The notes under the pieces are model-generated. The model was not told the DNA's origin. It was given only the letters and a program-made list of their open reading frames with translations, and did not search any database. Of a stretch of 64,000 nucleotides of DNA, positions 47,161 through 59,222 are shown piece after piece. Made by a program: the position numbers and the translations under genes. Origin of the DNA: Lumnitzera littorea (lineage: Eukaryota; Streptophyta; Magnoliopsida; Myrtales; Combretaceae); assembly GCA_024138015.1 (NCBI GenBank), contig JAMXBB010000003.1:36888878-36952877 (forward strand). The letters run 5' to 3'. Numbering within the stretch: the first letter of the stretch is position 1; each line of letters begins with the position of its first letter.

Positions 47161-49989
47161 CTTCATGCACCGCATACACACGTCCCTTGCATTTGGAATC
47201 ATATATCAATAATTGTAAAAATTTTTCATTGCTAAGAATCCTAATAGCTAATGAAAGAGATATTTTGATTTCAAGAAAAAGCGATTAGAGTTTTATTTTC
47301 CATCATATTTCATTTATATTATTATTATTATTATTTATGTTCATCGTTCACTCTAAAAATAAAAACAAAAAATTGGATTCCTTCTATCGAGCTTATAAAT
47401 GAGATTATAAACTTTTGATAATTGATATGGCCATTCGCAGGTAGATGCAATGCATCATTTTTTTACCGGAAAATATAGTTGAAACTTGAAAATGATGTAT
47501 TTGGCAATTCTGTAATTTAGGATATGAACTCTCCTGTAAGATTTAAGGTCTTCATCGATGGTTATGGTTGGTTGCTATAATTGGCATTCTAGGTTTTATG
47601 AGCTCCTATATCCTCCAAAGAGCTATCGAAAAGTTCAAACTCTATCGATTTGCAAAATTACTATAAGCATGACCCTCTCTCTAATATAATAAAGAGCTTT
47701 TTGTAACTTTAGTTTCTAAACGATTTTTCTATTTTCTACTTTTAACTTGATAAAAATGTGAAACCTACTTACAATTAATGCAAATCAAGATATTTAGATA
47801 GCGGAATTTTGTCTTGGTTTATAATGGGATAAAATATAAGAAAATTATCTATATATATGTCAACTGGAACAACAATACAAGCATTCCAAATACTTTAGAA
47901 AAAGTACACTTTCAAATATAGTGAAAGTAAATGGAACGATTTTATTCCGATGTATTCTTATACACTAAATATGACATTAGAACTTGTCTAAATTTTGTGC
48001 TTCAATTAAGTATGGAAGACTGCTAATGCTATTATAGCTTATTAATATCACCACTAATCTCCTACTAATATAAATCAAGGTTCAAAATCTCCCTCTCTCA
48101 TATAGTTGGTAAAAATAAACTAAGCATGGAAGGCCAAGGCCTAATAATATATCCAAATTATTCGAACTAAGACCCAAAATCACCAAACATATCCGGATTT
48201 TAATATCAACATAAATGACGGAAAAGAATCGTGCATTCTCACCACCCAGCTTCGCTTCAATCTAATTGGATTAATTAGATGATATATTACTCGATTAATG
48301 TCTATTTAAAGCAAAATGATAAATAAAATGGTATGTTATAAAAAAAAAAAAAAAGTGGGTTATGCTACTCATGATGTTTTCCTAGGGATGACAATTTACC
48401 TAGTATCAATGAGTTTTCTAATGAATGGCAGTGGTGGGAAATTTTGACCTGCATCCTCTGACGAGGATAGTTATTAAGCTTAAACCCACGTCCTAACCTA
48501 CGAGCCTGTTAATATGTCTGAGCCGATTTAATGACTTTTAGAAAATCTTGTCAAACTTTGAAAGCTAGTACAATAAATTTTTGTCTTGTCTAAAGTCTGA
48601 TGGTTAGCAAGTGTAATTATGGGTATATTACCACATTAAGACTTGCATCATTGCCCATACTATGATACAAAGTAATATTGAATAGATTTGATTATATTAT
48701 ATAATAAAATAAATAAAAATAAAAAAATATTAAAAGTAAGAAAAAAAAGGGCTATGAAAATTATACAAAGTCCTGCCACGTTGGTTGACTATAGGTCAAT
48801 AAAAACCTAACACATGCGTAAGAGGGGTGAGTGAGGTTATATCTAATACACCATATGCTTATGACAATTTAAAATTGGAAACTTTTTAGTAACATCTAAT
48901 ACCCATTAGCTAACCACATAAAGTATGATGAGTTTCGAACTCTCACATTTTACTTAGTTTTGTTACTATTTAGGTCATCCAAACTGCAATAATTGAATAA
49001 TGCTTACAAGAGAAGAAAATATCCTCTTTTGGCGTCTAAGCCATATTTATGTTCTTAAAAGATTTGCAACTATCATTTTCTTCTATTCCTAAATAATTGA
49101 TATAGCCAAAATTTTATTGTAGAGGGAGCATTGTGGCAATTCTACATCTAGTATTATGCTCCAATCAAGCTAATATTTAATTCCAAAGTTTTTCATCAAA
49201 ATTATTATAATTTAATGACATGAATATTGGTTTTTTAACGGAATGTTGGTCTTTTAACGGAATGTATTAGGTTAAAAAACCTCTATCCCTAAGTAGTAAT
49301 GTAGTTGGCCTAAAACAAAAGATTCTAAAATTATTTGAGGAAATATTTGATAAAGAATAATACGACATAAGAGAGTATTTATGATTATCTATGATAGTTT
49401 TCTTAACATAATATTTGATCTTTACGAAACTTAAACGTATCTTTGATTACCAAACCCTCTCCATCAAAATTTGATGACCATAAATCTCAATCATCTTTAC
49501 CTCTATGTATTCCTCCTAAGAACAAGCTTTCAAACATACCCATTGTTTCCTCTCTAAGACCTTAAAACCTAGCACATCATCTGATCCTTTGTTTTGTTGC
49601 TTCTCTCTTACCCTTATCCTTCCCATCGATAAGCCATATGAGGAGGAAATACGTTCTCTACAGGAAAAGAAAATTCGGTTGGTTAGAGCATCTCCTTTAG
49701 CCAAGACTTTGAGTTCTCTTTGCATTAAGTGAGCTCCGGATGATGAACTTCTTCTATTTCTTGAAGTTGAGGTGATAAAGTGAAGGAGAGAAATTTATGT
49801 AGAAGAGGTATTTGTAAAAAAAGCCATATAGTTAAAGTAAGCACAGACATCAAGGAGCTTACATTATCCCAAAACACTCATAAAAAAGAAAGATTACTTT
49901 TAAGAAGGAGGTTGTTGATGTTTTTGTTTCTAATTTTTCTATCAATGATTTTTCGCTAGGTAATGATGGTTATGGTGGTTGGCCAAAAT
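47161..49989. other. Unassigned AT-rich DNA; possible hAT end at 48390
   Basis: 48388-48402 reads CCTAGGGATGACAAT, a hAT-like end, but no partner was located. 49500-49990 directly precedes the LINE endonuclease and may hold its ORF1 or 5' region; short frames there (IDKPYEEEIRSLQEKKIRLV, near 49625) are not diagnostic. Confidence 0.35.
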
Positions 49990-49999
49990 CAGCCATAGA

Positions 50000-50686
50000 G
50001 GTGCCATGAGGTTCTTAAGTTGAAACTATCAAAAATTAGATTGATCCTCAACAATTAAAGCTCTAAAAAGAGTGCTAAGAAATTATCAACCCAAATTAGT
50101 CTTCTTGATGGAGACTAAGAACAAGAGCCATTATGTTGATGTTTTGCACATGAGATTGAGATTTGATGAAGCTACATAAGTAGAACTAGAGGGCTTAGTG
50201 AGTAGGCTTGCAATTTGGTGGCATCATGATATAGATGCTTAGATGATTAACCTCACATCAAATGCTATCGATACTTTGGTAAGATTGGATGAGAGTAGTG
50301 ATCAAATGAGAATAAATTGGGTTTATGCTCTGCTAGTAGTTGAAGAAAGAGTTTAATTCTAGCAGGTCATAATAGAAAGGTCGGGGAGAACTAAAGAACC
50401 ATGGATGTGTATAGGTGATTAGAACAACATTTGAAGCCAAGACAAAAAGAGTAGGGGCTATCTTAACATTCCAACATATGCTCTTTGAGACTAAGCTCAA
50501 TGATTATGGGTTAGAAGGACAGAAATACACATGGAGTAATAAAAGAAGGGGTACTACTAGAGTCCAAGAAAAGTTAGATAGGGACTTGATGAACGATTGT
50601 TGGATGGAATCGATTATGAAAATGTCAATTCTAGCTCTCCCAACAGTAAGTTCTGATCATTCACCTTTGAACTTTGATAATCAATT
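50000..50686 (+). pseudogene. Apurinic-type endonuclease domain of the LINE
   Basis: The endonuclease would nick target DNA. The start is legible as IKALKRVLRNYQPKLVFLME (50055-50115) with the catalytic Glu in LMETK. The C-terminal part is open at 50415-50686: LNDYGLEGQKYTWSNKRRG, RVQEKLDRDLMNDCW and VSSDHSPL, with the terminal SDH motif intact. The middle is frameshifted with stops at 50178, 50240 and 50355. Confidence 0.8.
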
Positions 50687-51049
50687 GTGATCAAAAGGTT
50701 TATAAAGGCTCTAAAATGTTCCAATTTAATTAAACTTAGCTTAGGTTTGATGGTGGTAAACATATCATTGAAGGGACTTGGAGAGTTAGAAGGAATGAGA
50801 TGGATTTATGGGAACTTTCTACCTTATTACATAGATGTCAGAAGGCGCTTATTCGGTGGAGTAAAGGTAATGTTCCTAATTTTGGTAAAGAAATAGATAA
50901 TATGTTAAAGTCACTTTTAGAGACCTAAAATAAAAAGTGAGAAGAACTGGTTGATGAGGAGGAGGAAAATATTTCAAGATCTCAAAGCAGCATTGGTGAA
51001 TGAAGAATTATTTTAGAAACAGAAAGCCAAAGTAAATTGGTTAAACTCG

Positions 51050-52294
51050 GTGATCGGAACACCAAATTTTTTTCACCAAAAGATGTTGAGAAGGAGAGCC
51101 AGAAACAAAGTGAATCGAATTAAAATGAGTAAGGTATTTAGATGGAAAGGGAAGAGGGCTTTGAATATGCTTTTACTAATTTTTATCAGAATTTATTCAA
51201 AAAAAGCAGCCATAGAGAATGCAAAGGAGGTGTTAGATATGGTACCAAGCTTGATAACCCTTGAAACAAGTGCTACTGTGACAAGCCATGTCATAATAGA
51301 GAAGATTAAGCAAGCAATTTTTAAAATGGGAGCCAACAAAGCACCGGGTCTAAACAATTTCATAGGGAGTTTCTTTTAATCCTATTGGAGTGTGGTTGGT
51401 TCATCAGTATAGGATGCTGTAACTGATTTCTTTGTGTCAAGTACTCTTCCTCCTTCCTTAAACGAAATTGATCTTATTCTTATCCCTAAAACTATGAATC
51501 CTCAAAATTTAGCAATTTTTAAGTCAATTAACTTGTGTAACTTTTCATATAAGATCCTATCTAAGGTTTTAGCTAATTGGTTGAGACCTATCCTAAATGA
51601 CATTATTAGTCTTTTTCAAAGTGCATTCATCATAGCTAGATTAATCTAGTATAATGTGGTGATAGTCCATGAGATCTTCTACTTCCTAAAGTGAAAGCGA
51701 CAAATAAAGAAAAGCTATTGTGTTATTAAAATCAATATGTCAAAAGCCTATGATGGGGTCAACTAGTTTTTCCTTTGAAAAAACTATGGTGAAAATGGGT
51801 TTTCATAATATATGGATTGGCTAGATTATGAAATTTGTATCCTTAGTACACTATAATTTAGTGATCAATGGCAAATAAACTAATAAAATCTATCCTTCTA
51901 AAGGGATTAGACAAGGAGACCTAATCTTTCCTTATCTTTTCCTTTTGGTCTCTAATGTGCTATTTAGGGTTATTATGAGTTCAATAGATAATGGAAGTAT
52001 TAAAGGAATTAAATTGAGAAGGAGGAGCCTTGAATTAATACATTAATTTTTTGTGGACAATACATTGTTTTTTATGGAGGCAACTTGATCAAATTTAACA
52101 TATTTGAAGGATTTACTATCAACTTTTTGTAGAGCTTCAAGAAAATTAATTCATTTGCATAAATCAAATGTTTTCTTTAGTAAAAATACTATTGATGTGC
52201 TAAAGTCGGATTTATGCAAGCTAATGGAGATTAAATTAGTGAACAAACCTAGAAATTATCTAAGGCTCCCTATTGATATAGATCGCTAAGAAGA
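51050..52294 (+). pseudogene. LINE reverse transcriptase, N-terminal and catalytic part
   Basis: It would copy LINE RNA at the nick. The motifs in order: FFHQKMLRRRARNKVNRI, KMGANKAPGLNNF (51330), LPPSLNEIDLILIPKTMNPQ, FKSINLCNFSYKILSKVLAN, FQSAFIIARLI (51640), IKINMSKAYDGVN (51735), then GIRQGDLIFPYLFLLVS (51905), FFVDNTLFFMEA (52047-52082) and NYLRLPIDIDR (52255-52287). The catalytic box, normally FADD, reads FVDN, so the second Asp is lost. The Asp of the first motif (KIDMSKAYDR) is Asn, although the second one remains. The gypsy element follows at 52295. Confidence 0.85.
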
Positions 52295-53224
52295 TGACAC
52301 ACGGCTATCGATATCATACGAACCGGGGGTGAGTTTGAATCTTAAGATAGTCCGAAAGCCAAATGGAAGTCAAAGGTTAAGTAGAGGTTCTTGTGCATTG
52401 ATGGTAAATATGACACACTGAGGCCTTACACAAGCTCAAACTATACTTGATATGATGCACAAGTATAATATGAGGTTACTTACCATTAGTCCATGCTCAA
52501 TGGTCTAGATAAGAGCTCTTCAAGGTCTTGGTTCCCAACAAGAAAATAGAAGCTCAAGAAGGAAGAATAATGTCTAAAATTCAGTCTTTCTTGTTTTTAG
52601 CTATTACATGATATAAGTATTTATATGGCCCAATTAGGACAAGTCCCAGATTGATGTAAATTATAAACAAGATTATTACTAGAAAAGGAAAAGTACATAA
52701 TTTACAAGCGTAAATCCATAATCAAATGGAAAGGGAATATTGTTGTAAGGACAGTATGGATGTTAAAAACATAGGGCATGTGTCAACTATCTATTTTGTA
52801 GTCCTGATGATATTGCTTGCTGAGTAAAGCTAATTCGAGTAGAGTAAGTTAGGTTAGATGCTCAGCAGTTTGGTTGTTTAAGGCTTAGGAAGAGTTTTTC
52901 CAATAGATGGCCATTCTTCATATTGGCCTCAACTGATTGGCTCAGAAGTAGGGCAACTCAGCCTCAAAGGTGTCTCTGCTCAACAATAGATGGCCATTCT
53001 TTATGACCGGTATGTCATAAAGTGGTCGTCTTAGAAACAGGTCAAGTACCTCAGGGATCTCTTTAATGAGATAGAGAGGTCAAAACAGCGTACCTCAATA
53101 GGTCGGGGTGGAGAATGCATTGTTCTTTAGAGCTCAACTCTCCTTAGACAGCTCGACAAACCATATAGGCAAGTCTTCGAGCTTAGGAGCGAGTGATTGG
53201 TCTATGATCTTCATCATCCCCTCA
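52295..53224 (-). repeat. 3' LTR of the chromovirus-like element
   Basis: On the plus strand it runs from TGACACACGG to ATCATCCCCTCA, 930 bp. Its minus strand has a TATA box (CCATATAAATAC near 52625). Its right third (52927-53224) matches 56995-57302. Related to the LTR at 3070-5315 by length and by the CATCATATC region downstream of TATA. Confidence 0.75.
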
Positions 53225-53227
53225 GGG

Positions 53228-54350
53228 TTATTTGAGATTTGGGATCAAATTTAGCTCAGCTTGTTGTTGTTCGTCTTCAAGAACATACGGATGGAGGTCA
53301 GTAATGTTAAAAGAGTATGACACTCCATAATCTTTAGGCAATTCAATCATGTAGGCATTAGGATTAGTCTTTTCAAGCACTTTAAATGGTCCATTAACCC
53401 TGGGAGATAACTTGCTCTTCCTCAAACTTAGGAATCAATCTTTATTTAAGTGGATCCAGACTAAATCACTAGGGTGAAATTCTTTACCCTTCCTTCCTTT
53501 ACTTTACCTCTCGACCTTGGTGTCAGCTCAGTTAAGTTTCTCTACGACCTTCTGGTACATTGTTTTGATGGCCTTTGACCCATTAATAGCATAGCGGTCT
53601 TCTTGTTGGCTTAGGTTTAGCAGCTAATCTAGTAAAAGCTCGAGTTAGATCCATAAGCGACTTCAAATGGGGATTTGCCTATGATGCTGTACGTAGTTCT
53701 GCTGTAAGCGAACTCTATTATGGGTAGGTACACATCTCAATCAATTAGGTTCTATCTAACAATAACTCTGAGTAGGGTTCCCAATGTTATATGTTAACAA
53801 CCTCGAATTATCCATCGGTTTGAGGGTAGCATGACCTACTAAATAATAGCTTAGTTCTTAGTCGCTTCCATAAGGTTATCTAGAAGAGGCTCATGAATTT
53901 TGGATCTCCATCAGATATGATTATTCTGGGCACTCCATGGGGTTTGACAACCTCCTGCAAGAAAAGAAAAGAGAAAACTGAAGCATCGTTAGTTTCAGAA
54001 TAGGGCACGAAGTATGCCATTTTGCTAAATCGATCCATGACCTTCATGATAGAGTCCTTCACTCGAGACGTCCTCGACAATCTTAACATAAAGTCCATGC
54101 TCAGTTCAAACCATGGTTTGGTTGGGATTAGAAAAGGTAAATATTATCCTTACTTAGTTTTGCTCTTAGCCTTTCTGCAAGTAACACATCTTTCTAATAC
54201 AGCTTGGACATCTCTCATCATTCTTGGCTAAAAGAACTTAGAGGCTAGTACCTCATGAGTTCAATGCTTGCTAAAATGTCTAGATAATCATCCACCGTGC
54301 ACCTCGTACGCTAGTAATTTTCGCATAGAACAGGTTGGGATACATAACTT
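53228..54350 (-). pseudogene. Integrase of the chromovirus-like element
   Basis: The core is open at 54098-53880: KVMDRFSKMAYFVPYSETND, LFLQEVVKPHGVPRIIISDG; both Asp residues (DRFSKM, SDGD) are present. The C-terminal part is open at 53425-53228: RVNGPFKVLEKTNPNAYMIE, LPKDYGVSYSFNITDLHPYV. The segment between is frameshifted. The zinc finger is only partly legible near 54240-54150. The final residues end just inside the LTR boundary without a chromodomain. Confidence 0.8.
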
Positions 54351-55750
54351 TCATTTCCTAAACAAGTATCTATCCTCCCTGTGGTAGTCATCAAGTGTTC
54401 GACCATCTTCACACCATGTACATATGGGTCTAAAGTTGGAATCCTTAGCATATAAGTCTTTGATCATGGAAAATCTAGGTAACTTGGTTTGGGTCTCGGC
54501 TAAGAGGGAATGTCGTCTTGATAGGGCATCAGCTACTACATTGTTCTTGCCGTTTTTGTAATTTTTGTACTTGAAAACATAGGAAAATCCCTCCATAAAC
54601 TCAATCCACTTAGCTTGTCTTCAAGAAAACTTAGGCTGGCTCTTCAGATATCTCAAAAATTCATGATTAGTGTAGATCACAAATTATTTAGGTAATAAAT
54701 AATGTTGCTAGATAGTCAAGGCTCAAATTAAGGAGTAAAACTCTTTGTCATATATAGAGTAGTTGAGAATAACTCATCTAAGCTTTTCATTGAGATAGGC
54801 AATAGGTTAGCCTTCCTACATCAGTAGAGGTCCTCTACTTAGTTTGAATACGTTACACTCTACTTTAAATACTTTATCAAAGCTCGAAAGAGCTTGGATA
54901 GGGGTAGTAGTCAGCTTCTCCTTCACTTCCTCAAAATGCCTTTACTCCTTCTCTCCCCATTTGAACCTAATGTTCTTCTTAAACAACTTGGTTGGTGGGG
55001 CTATAATGGTGCTAAAATTCTTTGTAAATCAGGGTAGAAAGATACCAAGCCGTGAAAACTTCTTACATCGACAAAACAAGATGGCACCAGCCATTCAATA
55101 ATTGCTTTCATCTTTTCCTCATCTACCCATATACCTCCTCCACTCATAACAAATCCCAAGAATATTACACGATTTAACAAAAGTCACACTTCTTTAAATT
55201 AGCATAGAGCTTTTTAGCTTGGAGCTTTGAGAAAACAATTCGAAGATGCTCACTATAAGTCTCCAGGTTAAGGTTGTAGACTAGAATATCATCAAAATAT
55301 ACAACAACAAATTTCCCAATCAATTCTTGGAGCTTATGGTTCATAAGTCTCATGAATGTTCTCGAGGCATTTGACAAGCTGAATGGTATCATAAGCCATT
55401 TATATAATCTATGGTGGGTCTTAAATGTGGTCTTCTACTCATCTCTCTCCCGCATTCTAATCTGATGGTACCCAAACTTAAGATTAATCTTCGGGAATAT
55501 TCTTACTCCATTTAACTTGTTAGGCATGTCATCAAGCCTAGTTGGGATACATGTACTTAATGGTAATATGATTGATAGCTCGACTATCTATACACAATCT
55601 CCATGACCCATTTTTCTTTAGCACTAATAGAGCTGGCACTACACATAAGCTTATGGATTCTCAAACATACCCTCTCTTCATCAGTTCATCTACCTACTTC
55701 TACAGCTTAGGAGCTTATTCAAGATTTAGCCTATAAGTAGGCTTGTTCAG
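54351..55750 (-). pseudogene. RT / RNase H of the chromovirus-like element
   Basis: RT fingers and palm are frameshifted at 55750-55400. The stretch at 55392-55174 is open: MIPFSLSNASRTFMRLMNHK, GKFVVVYFDDILVYN and AKKLYANLKKCDFC, with the YFDD box intact. The RNase H end at 54596-54351 has FSYVFKYKNYKNGKNNVVAD, ALSRRHSLL. The connection between them is broken by stops and frameshifts. Confidence 0.82.
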
Positions 55751-56200
55751 AAGGGCAGCTCCTAGCTACAAGTCTATCACATGTTCAATGCCTTAGATGG
55801 GAGGCACCTGAGAGCAGGTCAACAAACATATCTAATAGGGACTTCACCTTGGCTGATATTAGTTCTTCATTTAATCCCCTCATATTAAGTAATCTCCTGA
55901 CTAGCAAATAGGTCGGCTCTTCAAGTTTCATCTCTCTCTTCAGCTTGACTCAAGTCATTACCAAAGCCTTCTTTTTCAAATTCAACTCAATTGAGTTTAC
56001 ATGGTCTTAACCTATTCAGATGTCATAAGGCTCAACTTTACCTACATCCCTTCATGCTCTAATGAGTAGGTATTCTTCTTACCATTGTACATGACCTTCT
56101 TATCAAACATCCATGGTCTACCAAGTAAGATATGAGATGGACTCATAAGCAACATTACAAAGCACTTTGTCTCAATAGTTTCCAATATAGATTGGAACAA
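55751..56200 (-). pseudogene. Protease-RT linker of the chromovirus-like element
   Basis: Short minus-strand frames with stops; consistent with the pro-RT connector by position only. No diagnostic motif is legible. Confidence 0.4.
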
Positions 56201-56203
56201 CAA

Positions 56204-56994
56204 CTACTTAGTCACCTGGAAGGCTCCTTTATCACTAAGCCAATATAGTTTGTAGGGTTTGGGATCGGGTGAGGTCAACAACTTCAATTGTTGGACCAGG
56301 AAAGTAGATGTTGCATTAGTGTAGTTGCCAATATCAACAATTAATGCACACAATAACTCATTCACCTTATAGCCAAAGTGGAATAAATTCTCTTGATGCT
56401 CGTCTACTGGTATGGGACTCTCACTCATTGCTCTCCTCAACACCATGGTTGCAGGCATAAAATTATCCTCTTTACTATAAATGATCTCCTTCTCCTCAAA
56501 CTGTTCTGGGTATCTAGATTCTTTAGGCTCCTCAATCTCCTCATCGGTACTATTAACCTCAATGGTCGACATCTCTCCTTTGATCACCATTACTCCTATT
56601 TTCAGACATTGTGAAGCCATGTGTCCAAATCCTTAACACTTAAAGCACTTAATCTCACTCATCTTTTAACCAGAGCTTTGCCCCTTTCTCAAACTTCTTT
56701 GGGATCTCCTTCTCCTCTACTCAGGTAGTTGAAGCAGGTCGGATCTCAGTAATTTTAATTTTCTCTAATCACATAGATATGCTCCGAACAGGTCGGCTAT
56801 GTGTAGACTAACTAATAGGAGCTTGGAATCTTCCCGTCCGATGCCTCTTGATTCTTTGGGTAACTCGGATAGCTTCATCAAGTGAACTAATATCCATGGT
56901 TTCCAGAATATCTCCAATCTCATAATTCAATTCACTAATGAATTGAAACACGATTCATTCCTTGGGTTCGACTACTTTCCAGAATATCTCCAAT
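56204..56994 (-). pseudogene. gag tail, zinc knuckle and protease of the chromovirus-like element
   Basis: The gag end reads NYEIGDILETMDISSLDEAI (56945-56880) and RFQAP; the CCHC knuckle is CFKC..GFGHMASQC (56655-56605). The protease follows in an open stretch (56620-56204): ALIVDIGNYTNATSTFLVQQ, with the catalytic Asp retained (family VDGGSCTN), and PKPYKLYWLSDKGAF. The N-terminal gag is missing: sequence jumps from gag to LTR at about 56995. Confidence 0.8.
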
Positions 56995-57302
56995 CAGTCT
57001 CGACTGATTGGCTTAAAAGTGGGGCAACTCAGCCTTAGAGGTGTGTCAACTTAGCAACAGGCGAGTTCAATGCTTAACCTTAAATTGGTGTGTCATAAAG
57101 AGGTCATCTTGGCAACAGGTTAGACACCTCAAGGGTATCTTCAATGAGATAAAGAGAGATTGAAACAACATACCTTAATAGGTCAGGGTGGAGAATGCAT
57201 TATTCTTCAAAGCTTAACTCCCCTTGGACAGCTCAGCGAACCATATGGGCAAGTCCTTAAGTTTGAGAGTGAGTAATTGGTTCGTGATCCCTATTACCCT
57301 AC
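56995..57302 (-). repeat. Truncated 5' LTR of the chromovirus-like element
   Basis: Matches 52927-53224: CTGATTGGCT, GGGCAACTCAGCC, GGGTGGAGAATGCATT, CATATGGGCAAGTC-like. The rest of the LTR, the primer site and the start of gag are deleted; the junction lies right after a copied 18-mer. Confidence 0.8.
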
Positions 57303-58100
57303 TATTTAGGAAAGATCCAGATCTCCAACTCTTGCTGCTATAAAGTTGCAGAAAAATTACAAGGTTGGAAAGGAGCCCTACTTTTAGTTGGTGGTAGAGA
57401 GACAATGATAAAAGTAGTAGCATTTACAATTCTAACTTGTTTAATGTTAGTTTTTAAATATCCAAGAATATAATGTAACTTGGTCTCATCAATGGTCAGC
57501 CTTTTCTAGTAAGGTGGCGATAGTGAAGGGAGAAAAAGTCATTGGAAGCAATGGTCAAATTTGCAAAAACCAAAATGCCAAGGAGGTATAGGGTTTAGAG
57601 GCTTAAAGAGATTCAAAAATGCACTCTTGTGTAAGTTAGCATGGAGGGTAATTAAGAATCCTAATCAGCTTTGGTACATATTTTAAAGAGTCTTTACTTC
57701 CCAAATTGTGAGTTTCTCAACACATAAAGGGTCGGTGATGTTTCTTAAGTTTGAAAAAGTATCTTAGTTGGAAGAGAAGCTATCAAGGATGATCTATTAT
57801 GGCAAGTAAGGAATGGAAGAAAAGTTAGATGCTTTCTTGGCCTATGGATCTAAGGTTCAGAATCAAAGGTACCATTGCTTAATTCTAGAGCAATTTTCGA
57901 TAGGCTCAATAAGGCAGAAGCTTTGATTGATCAAGGAACCAAACGATGGAATAAGGATTTGATAAGAGACTATTTTGACAATAATGTAGTAGTTAACATC
58001 CTCAAAATTCCTTTATCAAGGGTTGATTGTAAGGAGATAATCATCTAGCTTTGGGAAAGAGATGGAAATTATTCAGTCAGGAGTACATACAGAAGAATGA
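57303..58100 (+). pseudogene. LINE reverse transcriptase, C-terminal part after the insertion
   Basis: Frames spliced across indels read KLQ..KVGKEPYF and IKVVAFTIPTCLMLVF-like, VFKYPRI, then WSNLQKPKCQGGIGFRGLKR, FKNALLCKLAWRVIKNPNQLW (57560-57680). This is the thumb/connection of plant L1 RT (KPKCEGGLGFRD..). It continues exactly where 52294 left off. Confidence 0.85.
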
Positions 58101-59060
58101 CAATAAAGAAAAAACTTGTACCAAGTTTAAGTATATCTTCCTCCTCTATTGATTTATGTGCTTAGAAATATATTTGGTTTATTAATTTGTTGCCTAAAAT
58201 GGAGCATTTATTATGGAAATGTTGTACGGACTCTTTGAGCACTAATAATAATTTATTTTTTAGAAAGGTTAGGTAGAATCCAAATTGTGATTTTTGCAAT
58301 AAGGAGGAAATAGTGAAACACCTTTTCTTATCATGTGCATAGGCAAAAAAAGTTTGGTTTAAAATTTTAGGATGGCTTGTGGACGATCATTGAAAATGAG
58401 TTGGGGCTAGTGGTTTATGTAGATTCTAAGAGGATGGAGTCTAAATAAATCCAAGTTGAAGAGTTTTTCGTTTTTTTTGTTTTTTGTTGAAATTTGCACC
58501 TTCTACATAGATCATTTGGAAAGCCAGACGTAAAGGAGTATTTTCTAGTTTCGAATCCATATGCTATAATCTGTAGAATTCAAGCATATATTGGTGAATT
58601 TGAAAATGCAACACTCACATCCCTTACAAATCAACCTATCATAGACAACAACATGAATAAGGATGCTTGGACTATTCCTAACATTGGTTTTATCAAGATC
58701 AACACATATGTTGCATGGTCGAAGGAAGATGGAAAAGCTGAACTTGGGGTTATTGCTAGGGCTAGCTATGGTAATTTTTTGAGCTTGTTTAAGTTTATTC
58801 TCTTTGGCAAATAGTATGGATGAGAGTGAAGCGTCAATTGTAATAGGATTGTTTCTTGCATATCGCAAGGGATGGAAGAAAGTTGTTATAGACTTAGATT
58901 CTAATAATGTCTTTAGATCTTTTGAGGGGTGATTCCTATTGCTGGTCTCTTTCTCCTTTAATTGTAGATTTTTCATTGTTTTCTTCATCTTTTGACAATG
59001 TTTCCATTTCTTTGATTCATAGAACTACTAATAGTTGTGTTGATTGGGCTATATCCTAAG
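58101..59060 (+). pseudogene. LINE zinc-binding and RNase H domains
   Basis: The RVT zinc-binding region reads YIWFINLLPKMEHLLWKCC, then CDFCNKEEIVKHLFLSC (58300-58340), keeping CxxC and HxxxxxC. RNase H follows at 58655-58960: GFIKINTYVAWSKEDGKAEL, GVIARASYGNF, then DESEASIVIGLFLAYRKGW and VVIDLDSNNVFRSFEG. The first Asp (INTDGA) is now Tyr, the Glu and the second Asp region are present. A stop lies at 58812. Confidence 0.82.
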
Positions 59061-59189
59061 GTAAGGGATGTTGGTTGGTTATTTGTTTTTTAATCTGCCA
59101 TTTCCTTTAGTTGTTTTGCTTTCTAAAGACTACTTTATGAGGTATCCTGACGTTCAACGGTATTGTTTATTTCTTTTTTTGAATTAAAT

Positions 59190-59222
59190 TTGTCCTTATG
59201 GAAAAAGGAAAAGAAAAAAAAA
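59190..59222 (+). other. A-rich tail of the LINE
   Basis: An impure A tract (GGAAAAAGGAAAAG, then A8) ends the LINE similarity. Confidence 0.6.

Larger units (their letters stand above)
52295..57302 (-). mobile_element. Chromovirus-like Ty3/gypsy element nested in the LINE
   Basis: On the minus strand: truncated 5' LTR (57302-56995), gag tail with zinc knuckle, protease, RT, RNase H, integrase, full 3' LTR (53224-52295). Total 5.0 kb. LINE sequence stops at 52294 and resumes at 57303, so it is an insertion. The protein blocks (YFDDILVY, VADALSRR, VVDRFSKM-like) are those of the chromovirus branch; the exact clade is uncertain, and no chromodomain was found after the integrase. No clean target duplication: flanks are GAAGA and TTTAG. 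Confidence 0.85.
49990..59222 (+). mobile_element. L1-type LINE, split by a gypsy element
   Basis: Plus-strand order: endonuclease (50000-50686), RT (51050-52294), then after the gypsy insertion (52295-57302) the RT end (57303-58000), the RVT zinc-binding region (58140-58380), RNase H (58650-58950) and an A-rich tail near 59198-59222. Without the insertion about 4.2 kb is left. ORF1 is not identified. The frames hold many stops, so this is a dead copy. RNase H after the RT in a plant L1 is a known clade trait. Confidence 0.88.

Noticed and set aside
58545..58988. Minus-strand 147-residue open frame
   Set aside because: It lies opposite the LINE RNase H domain and has no recognisable motif.
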